Shown: positions 9,826 to 21,217, counted from the stretch's first letter. The stretch: 64,000 nucleotides of DNA from Pseudo-nitzschia pungens (GCA_037355855.1 CM074769.1:806001-870000); one strand, 5' to 3'. The notes: generated by a model not told the origin, from the sequence alone. Numbers and translations: made by a program.

Positions 9826-12687
9826 GATGAGATAGGATCTTCTGGGAAATGCGTCGTTCGGTAAATGCGTGAGTCGGTGAGTCTAGTATCGTCGAGTCGA
9901 GTCTAGTATAGTCGAGTCGAGTGTGGTGGTGGTGTTGCTTTGGATGCCGTTGCAAGTAGGTACGTTAGGTCACGATGGAATATATATTAGTAATATGGTA
10001 TTGATGAATGTGGTAGCGTATTGCGAAGTAGGTTACGGTATTTCTCCGTTTTGATGATTTTTCGTATCGCAATTCTATCGTTAGGACCAGGAATAGATGG
10101 ATAGACAGAAAGAGGGAGATAGATACCGGTTTGCGGAAGGAGCGAGTACTGGTTGATACTTCTTTCGAACGTTGAGAAAAACTAAGAAAAAGATGAGAGA
10201 TTCCTTGTACAAAGGGGACAACTAACATAGTTACTGTACCATAACCGTACTTGTGACAGTGGACAACAATGCCAATCGTGTGCTAGGGTAACTTACTAGT
10301 AGAGTTACGTGTAAGATTACTATCGCAATGATGGGATTGTTCCATAGATGACACACCCCGTCGTCCGTTGTGTCTTTCCCCGTGGCCGCAGGTTGCTTTT
10401 GTTCTTCCGACAGCTGCTGCGGTTGCAACGGTTGTTCCTTCTTGCCCGTTTTGGCGAAGCTGCGCATGTCCCAGACGCGAGGGACACGTTCGGTTTCCCA
10501 TACTTATGGCGCAAATTCCGAGAGACACTTTGTTCTCACAATGTTCCATGCAGAAGGAATTTTTGTGGACGGGGTGCGAGAAGAATGTATGGTTTGGTAT
10601 GCTCCAATCGATTGCGCGGAATGCGTAGAAGGTCTGCCATCTGGAAAGGCGCAACCGAGCCGGGTGAACAAAAGGAGAAAACAAATTTGCGGTTCTGTAT
10701 CAGGGTTGTACTGTGTCGTAAGTAACTTACTTGTACCATACGGTAACTTACGGACCATAATTGTACGTGCTCCGACCGGTACACGTAAACCTTACGAGTA
10801 GGAATCGAAGATTCTTCCTTCAACTTGGTCCCTGCCGTACGGTAGCTGAAACGACGGGACTAGAAATCCACGTGCGTAATTTTGTGGTTTGCCAATGGCA
10901 CAAGCTACCATACCATACACTGCAGATAGGGCAGCGATGCGTGTATTAGGTAAGGTTACTGTACCGTGCCGCGTACCTCGTACTACTTTAAAAGAAGTTG
11001 CTGGAACAACGTTAGTACTACTAAGGTTACTTCGTATTAGTCTTGATACGTTTCGACGACCGCGGATGATTGATGGATGGATGGATGAATGGATTGATAG
11101 AGATTCATTCCTGCATTCATTCTCTTTTGGTGATGGAAGCAAGACAAACAAAAAGTGTCAAGAAACACGCACGGGACCCGAACGTTACGGTCCTGTGTCC
11201 CGCGGCTTGGTAGTGCGAAGTTTTAATATCATCACCAAATTTTGGTAGTGCGAATTAGTAGTAGTAAGGTTTAGTACGAAGTAGTACGGTAGTAATTACT
11301 CTAGAAGTAGAATTGTTTTTGGCACACAAGATTACGGCGATCGCTGGGAAGTAAGATCTTAATTCTCCGTCTCTTCGGAACAAACAAGCAGGCATGAGGA
11401 GTTTGGCGACACTAGTAGCAACCGACTTGTTGACACTTTTATGCAAACTCCTTGGGACGATGATTTGCGAAACAACTAGTCGTATATGCAACAAGCCTCC
11501 TCACACTAGTACTAGTAGTAGTAGTACTACGAGTACCACCAATGCTGACAGCAAGAACATACCGCTACAGTACTACTACCGGTACTCGTAATCGGCGTAC
11601 TACTACTACTAGCAAAACGGGACAATCTCATCATCCTGCTGCTGCTGACAATCCCTGGTGACTCTAGGCACACTACTACTACTAGTACTACTATGACTAT
11701 GCACTACTAACTTGATGATAATGGTGCACAAATCATAATTCTAGTATCAGCACACAAGAAATCTGCAATCAAGAGGAACCATGTATGATCAAAATCATTC
11801 ACTCCTACTCCTACTCTTACTCCTCCTACTACTAGTAGTAGTAAGGTTACTTGTTGTATGAGGATGGTGACACTTCTTTCCCAATCAGAAGGTTTGTTGT
11901 TGTTGCTGAGCAGAGCAGCAGAGCTGGTGGAGTACAGCACAGCTGGACTCCACAGCTGGACTCTTGTTATTGGATTGCTGTCGTGCCATTCTTCTTGCTT
12001 CTTGCCTTCTTCTTGTTGTTGTGTTCTTTCTTGCAACTTGCAAGATGACATTCTACTACTGGTAACCTTACTGCTGGGCGACAAGAACTGCTTCGTACTA
12101 GAAATAAGAAATAGTAGTAATACTACGGAATTCCTATCACCAGCTGTTCCCAGGTTTCCGTAGAAATGAGTAAGCTTAGTTGGGGATGTAGAACCGGGGG
12201 ACAGCTGATACTAGGAATTTTGTAGTAATGACAATCACGAACACTAACGTACCTTACTACCGTATGGCACAACCACCACCACAACTCCATCGATCGGTTT
12301 CGCAAAGCATCCTCCCTCCTCCCCCTCTCATCGATCGAAACAAACCGTGATGATTGGTCCCAGTCGTGGATGATGCAGCGCGCCATCCATCTTGTTCTGT
12401 TTCGTTTTCCTGAGTGGAAGGCCTTTTCGTAATTCGTCATTCGCCATTCCAAGAAAACTCACGATTGATGATCGTTCGTACCGTACGGTAACTTACAGTA
12501 ACTTACCGTATGAACTCGTATTCCGATATCAACCGGGATGCACCGTATTTGTACGCACTCGCAGTCGCACTCGTCCTCGCACACAGGAAACCCAGTTTTC
12601 CATGGAAACATTCGAAACTGGAAGTGACGGTGTTCCGAACCTCATATACCCATTGTGTCGCGAACGAACAAACGAACAAATAACAAA
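9826..12687. other. intergenic region between divergent SulP and MsrA genes
   Basis: About 2.9 kb. Just upstream of the SulP start it has a GTCGAGTCGAGT direct repeat (9885-9922). Further on are several near-palindromes (10733, 10835), (TAC/TAG)n tracts at 11510-11530 and 11575-11610, and an exact TACCGTACGGTA at 12479-12490, about 200 bp upstream of the MsrA ATG. A minus-strand reading frame at 10231-10467 has a Gln-rich stretch and a short hydrophobic segment, but no start context, homology or splice support, so I do not call it. Confidence 0.6.
12479..12490. repeat. dispersed palindrome TACCGTACGGTA
   Basis: An exact copy of the 12-bp palindrome. A further half-site, ACTTACCGTA, follows within 20 bp. 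Confidence 0.8.
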
Positions 12688-13182
12688 ATGTGCCGCAACG
12701 TCTCTTCCAACTCCAACGCCATGGTGGCGGCCGTGACCGCGTTCCTGCTGCTCCGCGCCGTGGCAACGGTTCCGGTCTCCGCGGACGATTACACCGTAGC
12801 GAAGGGCCACAAGTCGCTCCTCGTTGCCGTGGGTTGCTTCTGGTGCGGGGAACAGGCATTCGAACAGTACGCTCCCGGTGTCGTGGAAGCGGTCAGCGGG
12901 TACGCCGGTGGCACCAACGACAACCCGAGTACGTGCGTCCGTGCGTTGCGTTGCGTTGCGTTGTGGAAGGCGAGGGGCGAGAGGCGATCGCCGAGACACC
13001 AATCCCTGCGTACCACACCGTACCGCACCGATTGTTTGCTCCGAACAAATGGCTGGCGCGTTGGAATCTCGATCTCGATCTCGATCTCGATCTCCTTCCA
13101 AACACCGGCCTCGATCGTTTCTGTTCCTGTCGTCTCACCGGTTTCGCTTTGATTGACGTTGTCACTTCTATTGATTGAACGT

Positions 13183-13238
<56 letters not shown>

Positions 13239-14267
13239 TCGTTGTTTTGTCAAAAACGCTTGCGTCCAAAACCGTCGCATCCCGCATCGCGCGTTGCGTT
13301 GGGCTCGCAGCGTACAAGAATCACCCCGGCCACTACGAGGTGGTCCTGATCGAATACGACCCCGCCAAAACCAGCCACGAGCTTCTCGTCGGATACGCCT
13401 ACCGCAACCTGGATCCCTTCGACGGGACCGGCCAATTCTGCGACCGGGGGACCAGCTATCGGCCCGCGATTTTCTACGCCACCGAGGAGGAGCGACTCTC
13501 GACCGAGGGAGTCCTGGCCGAAATCCTCGAGGTCGATCGTCCCGATTGGAGCGAGGAAACCATCGAGGTGCCGATTCTGGAACGCCCGAAATTCTGGAAG
13601 GGTGCGTTTGCGTTTGAGTTTGCGTCGACTCGACTCGACTCGACTCGTTCGTCCCGGTGTGCGCGGCGGCTGCGTGCGTGGAGTTTTTGTTCGCATCGGA
13701 GGATGATTTGTTTGCGTTCGTTCGTTTCGTTTTCTGATCATCGATACCGTTCTTTGTCTCGTTCTGCCTCTGTGCGCGCGTGATCCGACCGACCGATCAG
13801 CCGAAGAGTACCACCAGGATTACTACATCAAGAATCCGTCCAATTATGGCTACTACAAAAACAGATGCGGCCGCTCCCAGCGACTCAAGGAAGTGTGGGG
13901 CGAGGAACAATTCGAGTGCTACCACGACGAAGACTTTTCCTGCTGGACGGACGCTAGTATTGCTGCCACCACCACCACCGACAATGCGACCGCGCCGGTC
14001 GACGGCGAACGCGAACGCGACGGAGGCATCGATCCCGGAGGCCTCGCCACCGTCACGAACGAGAACGGAGAGGTGGTGGCGGCCGAGTCCAATGCCAAGA
14101 ATGCGCCGGCGGAGATTTCCGCCCGCCTTCCCGGATGGGCAAAAGTGGTGATCGGGGTCGCGTGCGGTGTCGTCGGTTTGATCGGTTTTTTGCTGTTCGG
14201 TCTGCCGTTCCTGCTGGTAAAGGTATCGCTCCGGCAAGCCGCGCCGGCGGGATTGCGACAATCGTGA
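12688..14267 (+). CDS. MSRA: Peptide methionine sulfoxide reductase A, secretory and membrane-anchored
   Basis: Exons 12688-12928, 13311-13601 and 13801-14267 give 332 aa. Introns have donors GTACGT (382 nt) and GTGCGT (199 nt). The joins read NPTYKNHPGHYEVV and ERPKFWKAEEYHQDYY, both hallmark MsrA contexts. The catalytic motif GCFWC has its nucleophile Cys at residue 50. Two further Cys (ECYHDEDFSCW) lie C-terminal to the core and could resolve the sulfenic acid. Residues 1-35 form a signal peptide (VAAVTAFLLLRAVATVPVSA). After the enzyme comes a low-complexity linker, then one strong transmembrane segment (VVIGVACGVVGLIGFLLFG). MsrA reduces Met-S-sulfoxide using thioredoxin-type donors. This version would act in the secretory pathway or outside the cell, tethered to membrane. 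Intron 1 holds long simple repeats. Confidence 0.92.
13066..13093. repeat. (TCGATC)n hexanucleotide repeat in MsrA intron 1
   Basis: About four to five copies of a TCGATC unit within the first MsrA intron. Confidence 0.8.
13183..13242. repeat. (TGTCGC)n hexanucleotide repeat in MsrA intron 1
   Basis: Roughly ten near-perfect TGTCGC units. The same hexamer forms the coding repeat at 29590-29620. Confidence 0.9.
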
Positions 14268-15053
14268 GCGGCGTCGTTTGTTCGATTGATTCGGGTTGCT
14301 TTGCTTTGCATTGCATTGCTTTGCTCTGCATTCTATCACTACATGCAATGTCTCCCGAGAGCAACAAGAATGGTGGAAAACAAACTAAACGTACTGTATT
14401 ATCCTAACATTGTAGAAGATGCATCCCTCCTTTGCTTTCTCCCTCGCTGCCCGCCTCCGAGTGGTCGCCTCGCTCTCTTGGCTTCCGGCTCGAGCTCGTG
14501 GGCAGCCATGGACACCGCCGGGGTGGTTGCGCCAAGCCGGCAACGCGCCATTCCGGAAACCTCGTTCCGTGAAATTGAGATACCACTAGAATACATTATT
14601 TGTATTATAGATACAGACTGCACATCGAAACGCCGTGCAACGATACCGCAACGCATCGCACCGCACCGCACCGTACATAGTCTTTGGCGTGTCGTAAGGA
14701 ATAGTTTGGTCACGCCGCGTGCTGGGGCAGTCACCGGATTCTGGTTTTGACCCCTGTCGTGCGCGATCTTCGTTTTCGTCCTTTGGAACCCATGCCGATG
14801 ATTGATTGATTGATTCATTCATTCATTCATTCGTTTGTGGCATTCGGTTTTGCTCGAGATTTTTTTAACCGAACCCGATCCACTCCGATCGGTTCCATCG
14901 CCACCAGTCTCTTCGTTGCGGACCAATGGGTGCGTCCCAAAGCAGTCGCGCCAGCATCCCGGAGCGCATCACGCAAACATCACCGAGGGAGTGGATGCTG
15001 TTGTTGTTAATGTTGCTCTTATTGCTGCTGCTGTTGTTGTTTGTCGGATCGCG
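14268..15053. other. intergenic
   Basis: Spacer downstream of MsrA. It contains a (GATT)n/(CATT)n tract at 14798-14832. A forward ORF starting at 14926 contains a poly-Leu run from a TTG/CTG repeat, overlaps the minus ORF below and is not supported. Confidence 0.5.
14798..14832. repeat. (GATT)n(CATT)n tetranucleotide repeat
   Basis: Simple tetranucleotide tract in the MsrA-helicase spacer. Confidence 0.85.
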
Positions 15054-15434
15054 CTATCGCTTCCGTGGGAAAGCAACCGCCGGCACCCATTGGCATTCGA
15101 GCGTCGGCAGGCGCTGGCTCGTCCGCTGCAGCATCCGGTTCCATCGCTCCATCGTTCGCCGGCACCGGATCAGTCCCAGTTCCAGGAGGGTGCCCTGGAG
15201 GAGCAGGGCCGTGCACAAAAACACGACCACCGACAGGAACAAGAGGCAGCGCAGGACGTCCTCGATGGAGATCGTCGCTAGCCGGTCGGCGAGGCTGCCC
15301 CACACCGGGGATTGCGGGACGGGGAACCAAGACGGAGCGCACCGTCCGTGATCGTCAAAGCCGAAGTCGTAGCCGTAGTCGTAGCCGTAGCTGTAGCTGT
15401 AATCGCAGCTTTCCACACACGCGCTGCCGGCCAT
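15054..15434 (-). CDS. doubtful small membrane protein with Tyr/Gly/Asp repeat
   Basis: A 126-aa frame starts at the ATG at 15434-15432; an in-frame ATG at 15464 is also possible. It begins MAGSACVESCDYSYSYGYD, continues with a Y-G-Y-D-F repeat, then SLADRLATISIEDVLR and one hydrophobic stretch (CLLFLSVVVFLCTALLLQ), and ends in a basic tail. The acidic, aromatic start followed by a transmembrane segment looks more like protein than the opposite-strand frames. I recognise no family, however, and the repeat makes the evidence weak. It could be the first exon of a longer gene or a chance ORF. Confidence 0.3.
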   Translation of the reverse strand: MAGSACVESCDYSYSYGYDYGYDFGFDDHGRCAPSWFPVPQSPVWGSLADRLATISIEDVLRCLLFLSVVVFLCTALLLQGTLLELGLIRCRRTMERWNRMLQRTSQRLPTLECQWVPAVAFPRKR

Positions 15435-16224
15435 GGTTGCTTCGCAGAAAGATGGTCTCGACATCGAGAACAATCGTGAAAGGTTGTGAGAGTGAGTGGA
15501 TTGATTGATTGATGTTTTCTTGTCGTTTTGGTGTTTCGAATGCTTCGCTTCCGCGATGTGTGATACGAAGTAAATTACTACTAGTAGTAGAACGCAATGT
15601 GGGTGATGTGATTTGCCGAGGCCCGAACCGTCGCAGTGCCAGAAAGAAATTATGACAATAATGTCGAATCCGGCTTTTCTTCGGATACTTGTTGTGTTTG
15701 CCGTGAGAGGTGCGGTTGAGGATTTTCAACGAAATTTATGGCGAGTTCAACCGCTTTCGCGGTTCGTTTCATGCATTTTTAACGATATTGGCACATGGTG
15801 TTATCAACTTTCACGTGTTGAAACAGTGATGTGAACAGAAAACAACGAGAACCCTCTAGAAATTAAAAAAACTGCCTCCAAAAAGAACGTGGCCATGGGT
15901 TGTCAATGCACGTGTGACGTACCGGAAGATACAGTGCGGGAACGAGTGCGCTGGGGTGCCAATTTCAAATTTTGAAGTTTTGACGATTATGTGCATGATT
16001 GTTTGGCGCAATCGTAAAAACAATCCAAATTTGAAAACCCTAACTCTAAATAATTAGGTCCTCCCCTCCTCGAAAACAATCATGGATCTCGGTTCGATGT
16101 CCCTCTCCGACGTCCGACCGACCACGAAACATGAAACAGAGAACGGAGTAAAGATTCGGGAGTTGTGCTACATTACCGGTACGGCGTTGGCTATTGCATA
16201 GGATAACGATCCAGGCACCAGCAC
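15435..16224. other. intergenic upstream of helicase gene
   Basis: About 790 bp, with an ACTAGTAGTAG motif near 15578 and AT-rich sequence. The 5' end of the helicase transcript probably lies here. No gene is supported. Confidence 0.5.
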
Positions 16225-19200
16225 ATGCTAGAGTGGCCGCAGCAATCCCGGGCAGCGAGTTGGAGATTGCACATCCCCCCTGTACTAGCGAGAGATAACG
16301 AAAGAAACCGCCAGCTTTCCCAATGGGTTCCATCGGAGGCGACGACAGCGACGTCCGGCTGCTGCTCGTCCATCCACAAATTCGTCGCACGGCAGCGCGA
16401 GCTCTTGGATTTGGAACTGCGAGCCGAGAACGACGAGAGCGCCATTGGCTCCAAGAAAGAAAGCAAAAGCAGCAGCAGAGAGAACCACGAACAGCGCCGG
16501 TCCCACGCGCTCGGTCGACTGGAAGCCTCGGATGTGTCCGTTGGCCTCTACGGAAGGACCGTCGTCCGCCTGACGCGCTGGACCTCCTCCGAGACGGGAG
16601 GAGCGGCAAGGGAGCCCGTCCTCCGGACATCCTCCGATGGCCTCCCGCTGCTTCCGGCGCACCGATTTGCGGTCGGCAACGAGGTTGAAATCCGCACCAA
16701 GTCGAGCGGAAGCGGCAGCAGCGGCAGCGGCAGCAGCAGCCAAAAGAGCACCCTGGGAGGCGTCGTCAGCGCCGTCTCGGACACGTCCGTTTCGGTGGCG
16801 ATTTTCCAGGATGCGAAGCATTCTTCCGCGCAAGCCAGCAAGGGCAAACCGAAAAACTCCAGCGCCAAGAAAAAATCGAGCAGTGGTGCCGACGGGGACG
16901 AGGACGACGAGGACGACGAAACGAGTCTCCTGGATTCCGCCCCCCTGACCCTGGTTCCGAAGAGCTCGATCGAGGTCCACAAAAAGCTGGTGGCCGCTCT
17001 GGAACGCTTGGAACGCCACGGCGAGGACCATCCGATCGCGGGATCGGTCGTCCGGGCTCTGTTCTCCGCACCCGGATCGGGGTTGCAATCGCATTCGCAC
17101 TCACAATCACAATCATACTCACACTCACAATCGAAGGCCACCTTCCCCGGCCAAACCATGCTTCAATCCGGGGCTGGACGCGAGCCAGCGCGATGCCATT
17201 GCCTTTGCGCTGCAGCCCGAGCGCAGGGTGGCCCTGATCCACGGGCCGCCGGGGACGGGGAAAACCACGACAGTGGCCGAGCTGATTCGCCAGGCGGTCC
17301 ACCGGCACGGCATGCGGGTGCTGGTGACGGCACCGAGCAACGTTGCCGTCGACAACATCTTGGAACGCTTGACGGAGGACGAATCCCGGGGCAAGGCATC
17401 CCCCAAGCATAAGTCTCTGCGAACCGTTCGGTTGGGCCATCCAGCCCGCATCAAGCCCTCCATCATCAAACACAGCCTCGAAGCGCTCGTCCAATCCTCC
17501 GACGGGACCGAAATCGTCCGGGACGTCCGGAACGAGCTCGAGTCCTACCTGAAGGTGATCTCGCGCAGCGATGCCGCCGCCAAGGGACGAAAGGGACAGC
17601 GGACCAAGGTTGACAAGCGAGCCGCCTACAAAGAAATCAAGTCCCTGCGCAAGGAGGTCCGGGTCCGGGAAGAGAAGGTCGTCCAGGACTTGATCCGGTC
17701 GGCCCACGTGGTGCTGGCCACAACGGTGGGTGCCGACAATCGGGTTTTGAACCAGATCACCCACCCGAAAGAGGGCAACGGGGGCGACAAGACGGGATTC
17801 GACCTGGTGATCATCGACGAGGCGGCGCAGGCACTGGAAGCCTCCTGCTGGATTCCCATTCTGAGGGGACGCAAGGTGGTGCTGGCCGGTGACCACTGCC
17901 AGCTCCCGCCCACGATCAAGTCCAAGGATTCGCGGGTAGTTGCCGGCCTGGGCGTCACCCTCTTTGAACGCCTCATGACGCTCTACCGATCGCGGGAGCA
18001 CGAGATTTCGCGGATGCTGCAGATTCAGTATCGAATGCACCACAAAATTGCCGATTGGGCCAGCCAGGCGATGTACCACGGGGAGCTCTCCACCCACGAC
18101 AGTGTAAAGGCTCGCACCCTCGGTCAGCTCGATTCGGTTCGAGCGCGAAAGGAAAACAGCGATCGGAGCGATGGGTCGACTTTGGAGGACCTGGACAAGG
18201 ACGAGGAAGATGGGTTCGGTCACCTGAGTGACACGACGCTGTTGATGATCGATACGGCCGGCTGCGACATGCACGAGCAAGAAACCGAGGCCGGATCTCG
18301 CTTCAACGAGGGCGAGGCCTCGCTCGTGAGCCAGCACGTGCGGAACCTCCTGAACCTGGGAGTCGAGCAGAACCAGGTGGCAATCATCACGCCCTACAAC
18401 GGCCAGGTCGAACTCCTTCGCAACCTGCTCCTCCCGGAATTCCCACGGCTGGAAATCCGGAGCGTAGACGGCTTCCAGGGCGGAGAACGGGAAGCCGTGG
18501 TGTTGAGTCTCGTCCGGAGCAGCGAGAAGGGCGGGAGAGACGGCATCGGGTTTTTGCGGGACGATCGGCGCCAGAACGTGGCGGTCACGCGGGCCAAGCG
18601 GCATCTGGCTCTGATCTGCGACTCGGAAACCGTCTCGCAGAGTTCGTTCGTACAAAATCTGATCGAATGGATCGAAACGCACGGGGACCAGCGATCGGCC
18701 ATCGAGTACATGCACGCGTCCGAGGACACCCACAGGGAATACGAAGACGATCTGATGGCTTCCGAGTTGGAACTACAGAAACTCATCGAGGGGTCATCGA
18801 TAACGTCCGGCAACGATTCCTCTGAGAAATCGCCGATTCAGAGATCCTCCAACAAGAAGGAATCGCCGCCGAAGCATCCAAACGCAAAATCGATGAGCGA
18901 AAGCGAGCGAAAGGAACTCATGGGCAGAATCCAGAACTTTGTTGAAACGGGAAAGAAAGGGGACGAAATGACATTGAGTTCCGAACTATCGAGCACAGAC
19001 CGACGCCTAATCCACGAATTCGCAGAAAAAGAAGGCCTGGGTCATCGCAGCGAGGGAATAGAAGGAGTCGACAGAAGAATAGTTCTTGTGATTGAAAAGC
19101 AGGCAGCTTCCAACGACGATACCGAACCCGCGTCAGAGTTGAGAGAGACTTCACAGGCTTCCAAAGACAGCGAGTCACCGAAGGAAGAAACTCCGGACAC

Positions 19201-19765
19201 GGAGTTGAGTGCGAAAGTGGTGTCCAACTTTGCTTCCCTGTCGATGGATGACAGCGACTCGGACGTTGGTGAAACCGGCGAAGACACTCCAAAGAAAACG
19301 GAATCGATTGAGCAGGAATCTTTCGCGAACTTGCAAACCGATAATTCCTTGCTAGCACAACTTGCCAAGGAGCGTGCCAGTCGACAGCAACAACAGCGGA
19401 AGCAACAGCAACAAGCTCAATCCAAAGCCCCCGCTGCATCCACAAAGAAGAAGAAGAAACCGAACAAGTCGAAAGGACAACGATTGGGCGGAGGAAAGCC
19501 AACGAAAAAAGCTACCCCCAAGGAGGACCCAGGCCTCGACGACCTCGACGACATGGCGTTTTTGGACGCACAAATCGAAAAGGCGCAAAACGCCCACGGT
19601 CGAAAGGTGCAGGGCAGCGGGAAACAGTATCGGACGATTGTGAATGGCATCCTCAATTCTCGGCCGGAACCCAAAGCCAAGCCAAAGAACAGCAATGCCA
19701 GCAACGCGCTTCGATCCAAACTCAACGAGGCCGGAAAAGCAAGGAGGAAGAAAACCAAGAAATAG
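16225..19765 (+). CDS. IGHMBP2/SMUBP2-type superfamily 1B helicase with R3H domain
   Basis: The model has exons 16225-17081 and 17137-19765, giving 1161 aa. The N-terminal block HKFVARQRELLDLELRAE and GLYGRTVV match SMUBP2. Then come FNPGLDASQRDAIAFAL and Walker A GPPGTGKTT (about residue 322), the motif II region IIDEAAQALE, GDHCQLPPTIKS, QYRMHHKIADW, VDGFQGGEREAVVLS and VAVTRAKRHLAL. An R3H domain lies at about residues 872-935 (STDRRLIHEFAEKEGLGH), followed by an acidic/Gln-rich linker and a Lys-rich tail. The AN1 zinc finger of animal IGHMBP2 is absent. The family unwinds RNA/DNA 5'-3' and associates with ribosomes and tRNA. The junction is either a 55-nt intron (GTTGCA...GAAG) or a +1 break in a CACTCACAAT repeat. 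The start is the first in-frame ATG and is uncertain. Confidence 0.88.
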
Positions 19766-20065
19766 TGGAACACTTGGGTGGAAGCTAGAACCATTACCAG
19801 TAGTCAGCATCATCTACCGACTTGAAGTTTCATTTCTGGAATACTTGTGACGATTTGCAAAGGTTTATCTTGTTGCTGCCTGGAAGATGGAGAAGAAAAA
19901 CAATGCGAGACTAGAGACAACACTATCCTCTGAACCAGAACTAGCGAAATCTATACTCAAAATTAACACTTCTTTTCCATGGAAATACATGGCATAGTTA
20001 AAAAGTTCAAGGACAACTTCATTCTTCGAACTCGCTTCAAAAGGAAAAATAATAGAAGTAAGTCT

Positions 20066-20077
20066 TACCGTACGGTA
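20066..20077. repeat. dispersed palindrome TACCGTACGGTA
   Basis: Exact copy, followed immediately by CGGTACCGTACG, so overlapping palindromes extend for about 25 bp. Confidence 0.8.
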
Positions 20078-20537
20078 CGGTACCGTACGATTGGAGCCTT
20101 CATCCGTACGTACGCGAACCTATTTATCGCATATGCGGCGATCATACCTCCAAATCATATCGTTTAGTATTATTATGAATAGCAACATTCGTTTCCGCGT
20201 AATGCTTTTATCAATCCCAACAAAATGCCGGTATTTGAATTGATTAATCGTGGTCTTGACACGTTTTTGAATCTTTCTGACCGTTTCATTCATTCGGTAT
20301 TCTGGTTCATTTTCGTAATTAGAGCTAAAAATATCGAGAATGAGCCAAAGAACCGTTGCAACCTACCGTTATGATTAAGTAAATCGGAGTAAAGCGTGCT
20401 TTCCTCGAGTGTCCTCTCATGCTATGGTCCCTTTTGATGTAAGTACGATTGAGTTTTCGTACTGCATCGGTTGTGGTTTGGAGTAAGAAAATCATGTGTT
20501 ATGGAACATCCAATTTTTGGTTCATCGTCCGATCCAG

Positions 20538-20549
20538 TACCGTACGGTA
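20538..20549. repeat. dispersed palindrome TACCGTACGGTA
   Basis: Exact copy about 125 bp upstream of the start codon of the tryptophan-rich repeat gene. Confidence 0.8.
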
Positions 20550-20671
20550 AGTCTGATCTCCGAGTGAATAAATCGATCTTCTCGGATTTCTCTCTCCAAC
20601 GTGAGTCGTCACAAATCGCTGTCATAATTAAAGATTGATTGAACAATTTGAGGGAAAAAAAAACTCTCAAG

Positions 20672-21217
20672 ATGGCGACGGCAGTATCTATGTTTGCAGA
20701 ACAGATCTTGAACGCCTGCTGCGGTGGAGGCAAGAAGACAAATGTGTTCGGCAAGAAACCCACAAACGAGGAAAAGCAGGAAGCCAAGGTTGATCCGCAC
20801 TTCACGAAAAAGTTTTTGAACAAGGACATGAAGTTTGAATTAAGTGAATGGAAAAAACTTCCACCGAAGGCACGAAAGGCTTGCGAGGAAATCGGTTACG
20901 ACGAATCCAAGTGGGACAACGATGAGCAAGTCGAGGTCTCGTGGAAGAGCTGGTGGGATCTCACCGACAAGGAGCGCGAGGCCGTCCAAATTCTCGGCTG
21001 GGAAGAGAAATCATGGGAAGAGCAGTATCAGTGGACAGAATGGAAAGATCTTCCCAAACTTCAATTGAAGGCGGCCAAAGCTGCTGGATACACCGAAGAA
21101 AGCTGGCAAGAGTGGACACCAGAAGGATTGGATGTATGGTGGGATGAGCTCGACAAAGACAAGAAAGAGGCCATGTGCGTGTTGGGCTGGACGAAGGCAG
21201 AATGGGATAATGAGTAA
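20672..21217 (+). CDS. Tryptophan-rich tandem repeat protein
   Basis: A single-exon gene of 181 aa. The ATG at 20672 (AAGATGGCG context) is preferred over an upstream non-ATG start. Residues 1-50 include ILNACCGGGKK and a Lys-rich linker. From about residue 52 there are four degenerate repeats of 30-34 aa in an alternating A-B-A-B order. Type A is WKxLPxxxxKAxxxxGYxExxW (FELSEWKKLPPKARKA and YQWTEWKDLPKLQLKA). Type B is WWDLxDKxxEAxxxLGWxxxxW (SWWDLTDKEREAVQILGW and VWWDELDKDKKEAMCVLGW). The protein is acidic and soluble, with no signal peptide or transmembrane segment. I do not know a named domain for it. Regular spacing of Trp around a helix suggests a small helical repeat, perhaps for protein binding. 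Confidence 0.85.
   Translation: MATAVSMFAEQILNACCGGGKKTNVFGKKPTNEEKQEAKVDPHFTKKFLNKDMKFELSEWKKLPPKARKACEEIGYDESKWDNDEQVEVSWKSWWDLTDKEREAVQILGWEEKSWEEQYQWTEWKDLPKLQLKAAKAAGYTEESWQEWTPEGLDVWWDELDKDKKEAMCVLGWTKAEWDNE

Larger units (their letters stand above)
19766..20671. other. intergenic with palindrome copies
   Basis: About 900 bp, AT-rich. Exact TACCGTACGGTA palindromes lie at 20066-20077 (inside a longer CGTACGGTACGG run) and 20538-20549. No gene is supported. Confidence 0.7.

Noticed and set aside
8971..9864. 297-codon plus-strand frame
   Set aside because: Antisense of SulP exon 1.
13183..13242. hexamer tract considered as a CRISPR-like or satellite array
   Set aside because: No spacers; a plain microsatellite inside an intron.
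14926..15351. plus-strand ORF with poly-Leu stretch
   Set aside because: The Leu run arises from a TTG/CTG repeat; the rest is Arg/Ser-rich as expected for a shadow frame.
16766..18733. 655-codon open frame on the minus strand
   Set aside because: Antisense shadow of the helicase gene; GC-rich codons leave the opposite strand open. The plus strand carries all helicase motifs.
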